A DNA stretch of 64,000 bases. Source: Sanguinoderma infundibulare (taxonomy: Eukaryota; Basidiomycota; Agaricomycetes; Polyporales; Polyporaceae). Under the pieces are notes generated by a model. The model saw nothing but the letters and a program-made list of their open reading frames with translations. It did not search any database and was not told where the DNA came from. This document shows positions 55,951 through 64,000 of the stretch, one piece after another. The stretch covers positions 2,046,001-2,110,000 of the forward strand of contig JAVLRN010000008.1 in assembly GCA_032821775.1 (NCBI GenBank). Reading direction: 5' to 3'. A program made the translations under genes and the position numbers. Position 1 is the first letter of the stretch. Each line of letters opens with the position of its first letter.

Positions 55951-56191
55951 GTTGACCGAGAGGCGCGGGAGTGCCTCGCAGCGGAGATCGCTGCTGATGT
56001 CGCAGCCGCCGATGCCCGGCAGCAGGGCCCCCCATTGTCTCTCCCCCGTCATCGCCCACCTGTGCCCATCGGCGTCAGCCAGTTGACCTGGAGATGCGTG
56101 AGCGCCTCGCCGCTGAGGCCCTGGCGGCTCAATTCGCTGGGCACATTGCAGCCGCCGATGCCCCCCAGCAGAACCCCCATCCTCAGGCCCC
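55951..56191 (+). other. coding-like stretch between two genes
   Basis: Two copies of an Ala/Glu-rich motif occur in different frames: VDREARECLAAEIAA and VDLEMRERLAAEALAAQ. They could be additional exons of the upstream or downstream gene, joined by splicing from the donor at about 55948, but no combination kept frame throughout. Confidence 0.35.
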
Positions 56192-56902
56192 GTGTCGCCC
56201 TCTGTGCCACCCCGCCGAGTCGTCATCCAACCCGATTCCGCCCTGTTTGCGCATCGCTTCATTGCCATTCGCAATGAGCACCAAGTCCTCCTTGGCTGTC
56301 AGGCCATCCAGGCTCGCCAGCGCCGGTTTCTTGAGGACGAGGAGGAACGCTTGACCGGGCTTCCGTATGGCACATTTCAAAACATCGAGGCCCGGCCGGA
56401 GGCCCCGCGCACGGGGTCCAACCAAAGTCTACCCATCCAGCGCAACCCCGCCGCATCTGCGCCACATTCCTCGACCTCCGGACTCCGCCTTCTCATCGAA
56501 GATGACTCTGACGCGTTCGCTTCCTGCATCATTGCCATTCGCGCCGACCGCGGCGTCATCGTCGAAAACCAGCGCCTGTTGCAAACCCACCGCTCGCATC
56601 TCGAGGAAGACGAGTGTCGCCTCACTGGGCTGGAATTTGGGGGGTTCCAGAACCCCCACATCGAAGAATATGATATTGATGTCGCGGAGGCTTTTATGGC
56701 CCTGTCTCCACCACCTCTTCAAGAGGAATCCGAGGATGAAGAATCTGAAGTTGATGTCTCGGATGCTTCGATTGCCCTGTCTCCGCAAGCTCTTCAAGAG
56801 GAGTCCAAGGGTCCAGAATACGATACTGAGGTCCCCGAGGCATTCATGGCGGTGTCTCTGCCACCTCTTCGAGAGGAATCCGACAGTGACACAGAGGTGT
56901 AG
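56192..56902 (+). CDS. Unrecognised acidic protein with internal repeats, start unresolved
   Basis: The frame of 236 codons begins without ATG, so its 5' end (an exon or a frameshift) is unresolved. Two related units occur: LFAHRFIAIRNEHQVL ... FLEDEEERLTGLPYGTFQN and AFASCIIAIRADRGVI ... HLEEDECRLTGLEFGGFQN. The C-terminal third is a run of acidic LPP/SPP-type repeats (EAFMALSPPPLQEESEDEE and two variants) ending DSDTEV. No motif for enzyme or membrane. May be a separate gene or the end of the upstream one. Confidence 0.5.
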   Translation: MSPSVPPRRVVIQPDSALFAHRFIAIRNEHQVLLGCQAIQARQRRFLEDEEERLTGLPYGTFQNIEARPEAPRTGSNQSLPIQRNPAASAPHSSTSGLRLLIEDDSDAFASCIIAIRADRGVIVENQRLLQTHRSHLEEDECRLTGLEFGGFQNPHIEEYDIDVAEAFMALSPPPLQEESEDEESEVDVSDASIALSPQALQEESKGPEYDTEVPEAFMAVSLPPLREESDSDTEV

Positions 56903-57427
56903 GTGACCTCCAGAGCAGTTCCAGAGTCCCGCGAGATATATACAAGTAGTACGAACATTGGCCGAGTCATCTGTTGTCCTCCAATATCCTTCTTTTCTTG
57001 AGCAATGTATTTTGTAACCGCTTCCCCGATTGCAATCCCTTCTCTCCACTGGGACCTACCTCAGCTTCGTCTCGCGTCAGGTGTGGGGTAGGGTTTTGTT
57101 GCCGTCCCACGCATAACGATAGAATAAGTCCATCCGATGTCTTGATAATTTTTAAGAGACTCCGGGCGTTGAAGAAACTCTTGCGAAGGCGTTGCCTGGA
57201 CTGCAGCACGGCCGGATGGCGGGCGTATGCAAGTACGGCACGTGGCTGGGCACTCCAGAACTGGATGTGCCCACTCCGGAGCGGGCACAACTAACATGCA
57301 TGCTCGTTCCTGTCACCCGTCAGAGCGATATTCGTTGTGGTAGATGCCACTCGGCTATGGAATTGCATCTATGCATTTGAAGATATGCCTGACTCAATAC
57401 GCTTTTGATAGCACTACTGTCACAAGC
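56903..57427. other. intergenic
   Basis: No gene seen. Contains the possible 3' end of the 56.2-kb gene. Confidence 0.4.
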
Positions 57428-57508
57428 TCTGGTGGCGTAGTGGTCTATGCGTCTCCATAAGCGCTCCATGCGCTAGTGAAGCTCTGGGTTCGATTCCCAC
57501 CATAGGAG
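57428..57508 (+). other. tRNA-like pol III element (tRNA-derived SINE head or tRNA relic)
   Basis: The sequence has a perfect A box (TGGCGTAGTGG, 57433-57443) and B box (GGTTCGATTCC, 57487-57497) 56 bp apart, typical of tRNA promoters, and a T5 stretch at about 57529-57533 that could end transcription. It folds only imperfectly: the outer 7-bp stem TCTGGTG/CATAGGA has one mismatch and two wobbles, there is no normal anticodon arm with T33, and a 5-bp stem AGCGC/GCGCT sits where the anticodon arm should be. It is therefore more likely a tRNA-derived repeat than a working tRNA. Confidence 0.65.
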
Positions 57509-58015
57509 GTGCCTCGCCATTCAGCAAATTTTTACTTCCCAGGAGTGTCTCGTCCGACTGCAACGTTTTTGGGCCATGGAACTGTCCTGAATATCACGAC
57601 CGGGGTATCTGCCCTTTAATAACCCCCCCCCCCCTCCAGAAGCATATTCCCAGGACGCACCGGCCGGTCACTGTCCCTCTGTATGTGTGTGTACCGGCCG
57701 GGGGGTAGGTCTCGCATTCGCGATGCTCCGGCCGGCCAATAGTCTCATTCATCTACGTGCGTGTGTCGGTCTGACGACAATATACAAACATGGAGTGCGC
57801 ACGGCCGGATAAGATCAAGCAGGTCTGTGGCACACGCCCTTGCGGCCCGTGCCTCTTTCACCATACATGGTCTTTCCATTCATTGAACAAGGTCGCACCA
57901 AGTTCTTCCTACATGCCCAATTGCAATTATGCTTCCTTCGAATGCTATCGGGATCCATTATTTCAGAGGTAACTCGTTATTGGTGTGCTGTATCTACTCT
58001 GACCATGCAGCTCTC
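57509..58015. other. intergenic with C-run and CCGGCCGG motifs
   Basis: A homopolymer of about 13 C at 57625-57640, and four CCGGCC-type sites between 57658 and 57735. A short frame near 57790 is not supported. Confidence 0.5.
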
Positions 58016-58935
58016 TTAATCCCCCCTCTGGTAGCCGTCATCCCTCTCCTCCATCAAATGCTGCCAGGTGGCGTCCGCCCACGGGGCTTGAGCAGCCACC
58101 ATCTGGTTGTACACCCCCCAATTTGGCGGGACGTAAGCCAGGGCCATGCCCCGTAAGGCACGGAGTAAGTTGTCTTGCTCATCCAAGTACGACAACTCAT
58201 CCTGGAGTCCTGCATGCTCGTAGGTGAGCAACCGGTGCTCAAGTGCGGATAGGTCGAAACCACTAAGTGCGGATAGGTCGAAACCACTATCCTCATCTTC
58301 CGGTTCGAGGACATCCGATGCGGTCTCCGGGTTTGCTATGGGCTCCGGAGACACACCTTGTGCCAGTGCAGTGAAAGACATCTTGGGACGACCATCGCCA
58401 TTGTCCTCCTCCGCATCATCCGACAACTCTGAGTCAGACGGATACTCTATGGCCTTCCGGATTGTCCACGCCTCTGCGCTGGAGTCCCCCTCCAAGTCTG
58501 ACGGATACTCGATTGCATTCGCTGGAGGGGTGTCCTGTGCTTGGTTGGTGTCAGATGCCGGGGCACCCACATTTGCATCCGAGGCCGAGGCCGAGTCCGA
58601 GTCGTATTCTATGGGCAGTTGTTTGCTCCATCTACGTCGGTACAAAGACAGTTAGCGGCCGGCAGGTAGCTCTCATTACACGTCATTCCCAACTTACCCT
58701 CGTTGGCCAGCCCATTCACCCGGTGCACCGGTTTCCGGTGCGGACCTGATGCTCTCCCTCACTGCAATGGGCGCCGGCTCAGGAACATTCATCCGGACAT
58801 GCTTAGGCTTGCGCCCCGGTTCACCTACAATTCACAATAGTGGCAAATTGTCACCATCTCACCTGTGAGCTGGCAGTCAGAATACTCACCGCCACTGGCC
58901 TGAGAGTCCGCACGGCCTCGCTTCTTTGACTCCAT
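58016..58935 (-). CDS. Unrecognised acidic nuclear-like protein
   Basis: Three exons (58935-58890, 58824-58698, 58631-58016) encode about 262 residues. The start MESKKRGRADSQASGG and the following PGRKPKHVR are basic and nuclear-localisation-like. The middle is acidic with repeated IEYPSD/IEYDSD units. A 24-bp tandem duplication near 58236-58283 gives SGFDLSAL twice. The C-terminal WGVYNQMVAAQAPWADATWQ is aromatic-rich. No known domain. It is divergent from the 59.2-kb gene with 233 bp between starts, so they may be co-regulated. Confidence 0.72.
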
Positions 58936-59168
58936 AATGACCAGGACCAGCTGCGCTCAGGTAGTGTCAGTAATTGTCCATACGACCATTCTCAGGCATA
59001 CCTTGACCGAAGTGGAAGGTGTCGGAGGTGTGCTTCTCTCGGAGCGCCCAATTTGCTCCCGTTCTGTTGGAGTCAACCTTATCAGACTACGTTAGATCTC
59101 GATCATTGCCGCATCCTCATGCCTGCCGTCCCTCTTCCCTCCTCCCATCATCTTCGCAGCATTGCAGC
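58936..59168. promoter_or_regulatory. short divergent promoter between two novel genes
   Basis: Only 233 bp separate the ATGs of two divergent genes at 58935 and 59169. A shared bidirectional promoter is inferred from layout. C/T-rich stretches precede the plus-strand ATG. Confidence 0.45.
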
Positions 59169-61449
59169 ATGAGTTCTTCACACTCTGCCGGATTCAAATG
59201 GGCTCCGCCAAGCCACGAACAAGTTCTTCAAGTTCGGATGTTGGCGACCGAGCTGCACTATGCCTTTGCTGCCAAACCACCGATGGACTCCCCGAGGCGG
59301 CGCGATTTCGACACTCAATTTCTGGCCATGGCTGACCGCATGATGACTATCTTGCAGGGGGCTCACTTTCGTAGTCTTCCCTGTGTGGCCATGGGAGTTG
59401 TCTGGGAATTCAACAGGATGTACAACCTCCTGCAGCCCGGAGTGGATGTTGAGGCCATTACGCCAGTCCAGGCCGGACATTCAGCTCTCCTTGACCCGCC
59501 ACCGGCTGGCATGAAGCCCATCAATGTCATGCCTAACGATGAAGGAGCTATCGGCCTGTTGCCGGAGTCCGACCTCCGTGATGTCTGGTGGGACAAAGCA
59601 CGGCTAGGTGAGTTTCATTCTCACTCCTTTCGGGCTGCAGAAGTAGTAGATACCTGCCTGTCGTGCGCCTCGACGTCTTGGATCAGATACCGCACTTGCC
59701 ATGTCTCCGGCATCCAAATATGGCTAACAGTCCTTATCAGGTGCCATCGCCCCCTCTGCGGCAGAGGCTCCGCTTGTCACGGTTGTATGCCAGCCTGTCC
59801 GGCCTGAACCGGAGTCTCCGCAGCCCCACTCCCTGCCCGCCCTCGCCCAGTCTCCAAGCCAGAGGGGCAGCAAGGTCGCTTCCACCGTTGCCCCTCCCTT
59901 TCCCCCTAAGCCTTTCATCGAGGTGCCTCTGTGTCGGGTCAAGCCTAAGGCTCCGGTGCCCCAACCGTCCGGGGGCGAACCCGTCGACCTTAGTCTCCTT
60001 CGACAGGAAGAAATTCCTTGGGAGTGGCAACTCCATGTATGTTTATTATTCCACTAATCACCTCATTGCGGTCCATTGACATTGTCACTTAGCCCACCCC
60101 ATGCGAAAAATGCCAGAAGGTGAACCGGCCATGCTACTTCTGCCCGCTCGTAGCCTCCTGCTGCGAGGCATGTTGGAGAGGTAAGACCAAATGCACGTTG
60201 ACGATCAATGCCAGCCCGCCCACGAATGCCACGTATCTCGCCTGGGTCTTTTGGCGAATGTCCCAGAACCCCGACGACTATGGCCCCCCTCCATTCCAGC
60301 CGACCACCGCTCCGGCGACTACTGTCCCCACTCCGCAGTGGTACATCACATGCTACAAGGAGTTCTCTACAGAGCAGCGCCAAAAAGGTCCACCTCATCC
60401 GACCTATCCTGGGTCCACGGCGTCTTCCACCAACTGCAGATCCTCGTCACACCCACGCAGGTCCGTGGCCCCGAGAGGATCTATCGCGCCTGCGTCGGCG
60501 TCCACCGACACTCTTCCAGCGCCAGCCAGCCACGGCATGCCTTCGGCTGGGACGTCCCGGGTGTTGACGAGGTCTGCGCAGGCCACATCAGGTTCTGCCC
60601 CCCCCGGCGTGCCATCTATCGCTGTAGTGGAACGTTCGCCGTCCCCCGCGGCACCAATGGATGTAGACCAACCAGAGCTGCCGCCACCGCAATCACCCAC
60701 CCCCACTCCACTGTCCAGCCACGGTATCCTCAGGTCCGAACAGCCATCTGCGCAGGCACTGGTCACTGACGTTCCGGAGGCTTCCTCGAAGCGTATGACC
60801 TGTCATGGCAAAGCCGTAGAACGCGGCCCCGAGGCTGAGCATGTTCCGCTGGCCCTTGACCGACTTGCGGAGGGCGGCAGCCGGCGGCCATATCCAGAAG
60901 AGGTACTGCCTGTTCCCAGTACATCATGGATGTAGTCCATGCACTGCACTACTCAACTCTCCTGTAGGCTCCGGGGACTGGACTGAGCTAAGCTGGCTCT
61001 CGGAGGCAGCTCACCCAGCCTTGCCCGTAGTCCCCGGGACTCCAATGGACTCCCTCGAAGACATCTTTAGGCTTCGGGGTTTGCCTCTCCAAGAGCCCTC
61101 GGCTCCCTCCAGCAATCTGCTGAGCCCTCCCATGACACCTCCGAAGCAGGTGTTCCAGCTGGGCGTCCACACCCTTCGACTGCTCGACGAGGCCCGCAAC
61201 AACCTGCAAGACGTCGAGAAGCTGGCCGGAGTCGCTCGGAGCTTCACTGTCCCGCTCCGCAAGCTGTCTGATGACGCCAGAGAGCGTTGGGAGAACGCCC
61301 TCCGGGTTTCCCCCCACCTGACGTCCTTCCAAGAGGTGCTCCAAACTTGCTACCTTCACATCCAAGCCGCCGTCAAAGACGTTGCGGACATGGCCGAGAT
61401 TGTTGCAGCCCTCAGCAAGCATATCAGCACACTTGCGTCTTCCTTCTGA
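59169..61449 (+). CDS. Unrecognised protein with a Cys cluster related to the 54.4-kb gene
   Basis: Four exons (59169-59607, 59741-60036, 60093-60918, 60968-61449) encode about 680 residues. The N-terminus MSSSHSAGFKWAPPSHEQVL begins a helical domain (DTQFLAMADRMMTILQGAH, CVAMGVVWEFNRMYNLLQPG). A Pro-rich linker follows, and exon 3 begins with CEKCQKVNRPCYFCPLVASC and CEACWRGKTKC: three CxxC-type pairs with C-x2-C-x5-C at each end, a likely zinc cluster. A very Ser/Pro/Ala-rich region follows, then a helical, Leu-rich C-terminus. The exon 3/4 splice was chosen at 60918/60968 because it keeps frame. The frame continues open for 112 codons after TGA at 61447. No known family. Confidence 0.72.
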
Positions 61450-61788
61450 AATGTCCCCACCATCCCGGTCAGATGGTCAGCCCTTGTCGAAATGCTCAAG
61501 GTATTGCAACGCCTCCAGGGGCTCGTTCTTGAGCTTCGCACTGCAAATGACGAGGGAGCCAACGCGGCGCGTCCTGATCTCGCCAACCTCAACAACCTGG
61601 TGGATGCACTCCGTGTGCTTCAAGTCCATCTTGATGCGGTTCCGTGGCACGCTGTCAAGGACGACCACCCAGATGGGTGGATGGTCGCATGCGAGCTTTC
61701 CTGGAGGGGTGCGGTCTCAATGACTCTGCGCTCCGGGCATTGGGCGAGCACGTCGTTCGGGCCCGAACAGGCTGGGGGGGTGCACTGA
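61450..61788 (+). other. in-frame open extension after the TGA of the 59.2-kb gene
   Basis: Immediately after TGA 61447-61449 the same frame stays open for 112 codons, and reads LKVLQRLQGLVLELRTANDE and LNNLVDALRVLQVHLDAV, helical and Leu-rich like the preceding domain. This could be an exon reached by an unseen splice, a readthrough product, or the lost end of a gene truncated by a stop. No start codon context is convincing for an independent gene. Confidence 0.4.
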
Positions 61789-62150
61789 CTGGCAGCGGGC
61801 GCACCACTCCGGATGTCGGGTTCGCGTTCGGAAGGAGTGGCCCCCCCCCATGTAGTATTGAATGTCAGCATCGTGTACTTTCGCAATCTTCATTGTTATC
61901 CCGCTCTCACTGTGTGCTCAAAGATATGGCCGCGGGAACTCGGCTCCAATCTCCCACCGGGGACCTGTCTTACATCAATCGCATCACTCTCCCTGTGGCC
62001 TCTGACCCCTGGCGTCTGGGTTGGGCATATGTCATGGGTGCCGGGACCGTCTCGCTGTGCTTTCGATGGAGCGCCCGTCGGGATCCGCCCCTCTGCTCCT
62101 CCGGACAACGCTCCGGAGGGCATGGCCGTCTTGAAGGGCTGACGGCATGG
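61789..62150. other. intergenic between convergent genes
   Basis: No gene seen. Confidence 0.5.
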
Positions 62151-63991
62151 TCACCCAGTTCGTCCTGCTTCATAGTCACCTCTAAAACGATTCGCATTAC
62201 CGACGTTCGGAATACAGGTGACTAGACAACAACTATGCCCGGGCGGATCAACTTGTGCGGACTCAGACCTTTCACTGCTGGGAAGACGTCCGGGGGGTGG
62301 GGGCACGTGTATCAGAGCCGGTGGGGGTTGCAACTGTCCCTCTGCAACCACCTTAGCCACCTTCTTCCCGCGCCTTTTAGGGACGACTTCGGTACCGAGC
62401 GTAACAGCGTTGAGACTCAGGGCCCGCTTACAAGTCACCCTACCTGCACTGCCCGCCGGTTGCTCAGTGGATGCAGCCGCGTGACTGCCTCTGGTCTTGC
62501 CTGGGCAGGTGTGAGCCTCGTCCTCCGCTGGCAGCGGGCCACTTGCCGGCACACCTGAACCTACGATTCCCCCTCCATGACCACTCTCGGGGGCTGAGTC
62601 GTGTGCGGAAGCTGCGGGAGCACCCGGAGGCTCGCCGGCGGGTCCCTTTGAAGCGCCAGGTGCCGTCCCCGGAATGGTGGAACTCCCCGCCGCCGCTTGG
62701 GACACCGCACCAGACAGGGCGGTCGCCTGTTTCGCCTCACGCTTGCTCCCTCTCGGGCCGGCAGCGCTACTGGTGGAGGGTTGTGCGCACTGAACCGGGA
62801 CTGGGACTGGTTTCGGATGCGGCTGCTGCAAACACGTCTCCAGCAGAGCCTCGTGCACCGGAAAGCCCAACGGCGTCTGGAGGATGTAGGCTGGCATGTC
62901 TACCGGGATATCCTCACCGGGCTCGATGAAGTGGGATATTTCGATATCCCGCAGCACCATGCCCATAACCAAGCAGTACCGCTGGGCATCCGCCGCTGTT
63001 GCATGGCTGTTCAGCCCCAATTTGAGCCACGCTATGAGATGGGAGTCAGGGTGGCAGTTTGTGTGAATGTCCTCCGGCATGTGTGGGGAGTCGTAGGTCC
63101 ACGTCGCCCATGGCACTCCATGGTCGCCGGACAGATTGTCCACCACTTCGAGCTATACCCGAGGTCAGTATCTGGAGTGCGCTGATGTGTTTTCGTACGT
63201 ACCTTGTCCTTCAGCCTTTCCACCATCGTGCTGTACTCCTTACGATCACAGAGGCTCTTGACGAACTCGTATGGACTCGCCCCCTTTTTCGTGACCGTGG
63301 ATGGCCGGCTCAGATTGAGAAGGGCCGGGGCATCAGACCCTCTCTCCAGGGACACCTCCTGCGCCCGTCCCTTACCCTTGGACCCACCGGCCACAGTGGC
63401 TCGGGCGTTCCTAGAGTCCCGAACAGCGCCGGTGCGGCCCTCCTCCTCATCCTCCTCATCCTCCTCGTCCTCGTCCGGCTCGTCCTCGTCCTCGTCCTCG
63501 GCGTCCGATGGATGAGGGGAGTCGATCTCCTGGAAGACCTCCTGCTCCTCCTCCTCCGTCGCGGCTGCCTTCTTCCTCTTCTTCCTACCGGCCTTCTTCG
63601 GCTTGGCTTTCGACGACTTCCCCCCCATTGAGGACGATTGGCCTGACCTCCGGCCCTTGGAGGACGACCCAGCATTTCCCCCGGATGGGTTCTTGGGCTC
63701 AGCGGCAGTCCTGGGCTGACTCCGACCCGCTATTGCCTTGCTGCGACCACCCGAAGAAGGACCTTCCCCTTGCAACTCACGCCCAGAGAGAATGTCGTCC
63801 TCGGGCGAAGCGGCGAAACCCGGCGCGCGAGGAATGCGCTTACGCCTCCGCAGCTGCCAAGCCGCCAGAGCTCCGTCGTTTTTCGCCGGTTCGAAAACCA
63901 CCTCGCTGTTGACTCGAGTGAGGTAATGGCTGAAGCGAAATCGACGGGCCGGGCACAAGAGTCCATAGTCCACTGGGTTCTCCATCTCCAT
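62151..63991 (-). CDS. Unrecognised basic/acidic nuclear-like protein, right edge
   Basis: Two exons (63991-63203, 63152-62151) encode about 596 residues; upstream sequence continues past the window, so the true start may lie outside. The first exon starts MEMENPVDYGLLCPARRFRF and has a lysine-rich nuclear-localisation-like segment (KPKKAGRKKRKK), then a long Glu/Asp run (DEDEDEPDEDEEDEEDEEEG). The second exon contains a conserved-looking WATWTYDSPHMPEDIHTNC, LRDIEISHF and IPVDMPAYILQTPLGFPVHE, then a Pro/Ala/Ser-rich tail. No domain known to me. Splice at 63203/63152 keeps frame. It is convergent with the 59.2-kb gene. Confidence 0.75.
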
Positions 63992-64000
63992 GATGTGCTG

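Noticed and set aside
57428..57508. Functional tRNA-Met or tRNA-Trp
   Set aside because: CAT and CCA triplets are present, but no anticodon loop with T33 and a paired stem could be drawn; kept as tRNA-like only.
59019..59168. Upstream start for the 59.2-kb gene
   Set aside because: In frame, but the extra 50 residues look like translated 5' leader and the ATG at 59169 begins a natural domain.
62471..63185. Plus-strand open frames at the right edge
   Set aside because: They are antisense shadows of the two-exon minus-strand gene, whose splice and composition are better.
50421..64000. Transposase, reverse transcriptase or integrase genes
   Set aside because: None of the long frames shows the motifs of these enzymes, so the region is not called a mobile element.

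Overview
The window looks like nuclear DNA of a mushroom-forming basidiomycete (Agaricomycetes, possibly a polypore). The evidence is many short GT-AG introns of about 45-70 bp, split genes on both strands, a tRNA with a small intron, and families typical of these fungi: beta-trefoil lectins, divergent F-box/LRR-like proteins, a DUF6533 membrane protein and UstYa-like (DUF3328) oxidases. The species assignment is inference.

1-15 kb: a gene running off the left edge, divergent from transcription elongation factor TFIIS (531-2182, with 11-nt and 21-nt exons); three paralogous cytoplasmic-type lectin genes (3.3-9.3 kb), each ending in a 5-nt exon; a tRNA-Leu(CAG); and the Rho1 GTPase (13.2-14.3 kb). 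Long spacers between them hold nothing I can call.

15-36 kb: a decayed unknown gene, small secreted beta-trefoil-like proteins (17.9 and 31.6 kb, with a relic at 33 kb), a secreted carboxylesterase (19.1-21.2 kb), F-box genes and F-box relics, the CAAX protease Ste24 (24.9-27.1 kb), a fragment resembling the E2/PARP proteins, and a DUF6533 gene with an in-frame stop.

36-50 kb: a segmental-duplication zone. A large inverted repeat (arms about 37.16-39.38 and 40.97-43.31 kb) carries two nearly identical UstYa-like oxidases and two copies of a small secreted peptide gene. Decayed Ste24 pieces lie in its inner part. A third UstYa copy, convergent with an intact seven-TM gene, lies at 45.8-47.8 kb, and the inverted-repeat copy next to it is paired with a broken seven-TM copy. 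A GNAT acetyltransferase (48.8-49.8 kb) closes the zone. A short secreted peptide beside UstYa-type enzymes raises the possibility of a ribosomal-peptide pathway; this is a hypothesis.

50.7-64 kb: a different kind of region. Intergenic DNA is studded with CCGGCCGG-type motifs, a 133-bp tandem repeat, a 35-bp tandem repeat and a tRNA-like pol III element. Between these lie five to six intron-containing genes of no recognised family. Two of them (54.4 and 59.2 kb) share a duplicated C-x2-C-x5-C cluster, and most are acidic or proline/serine-rich. This is the best candidate for an undescribed gene system in the window.
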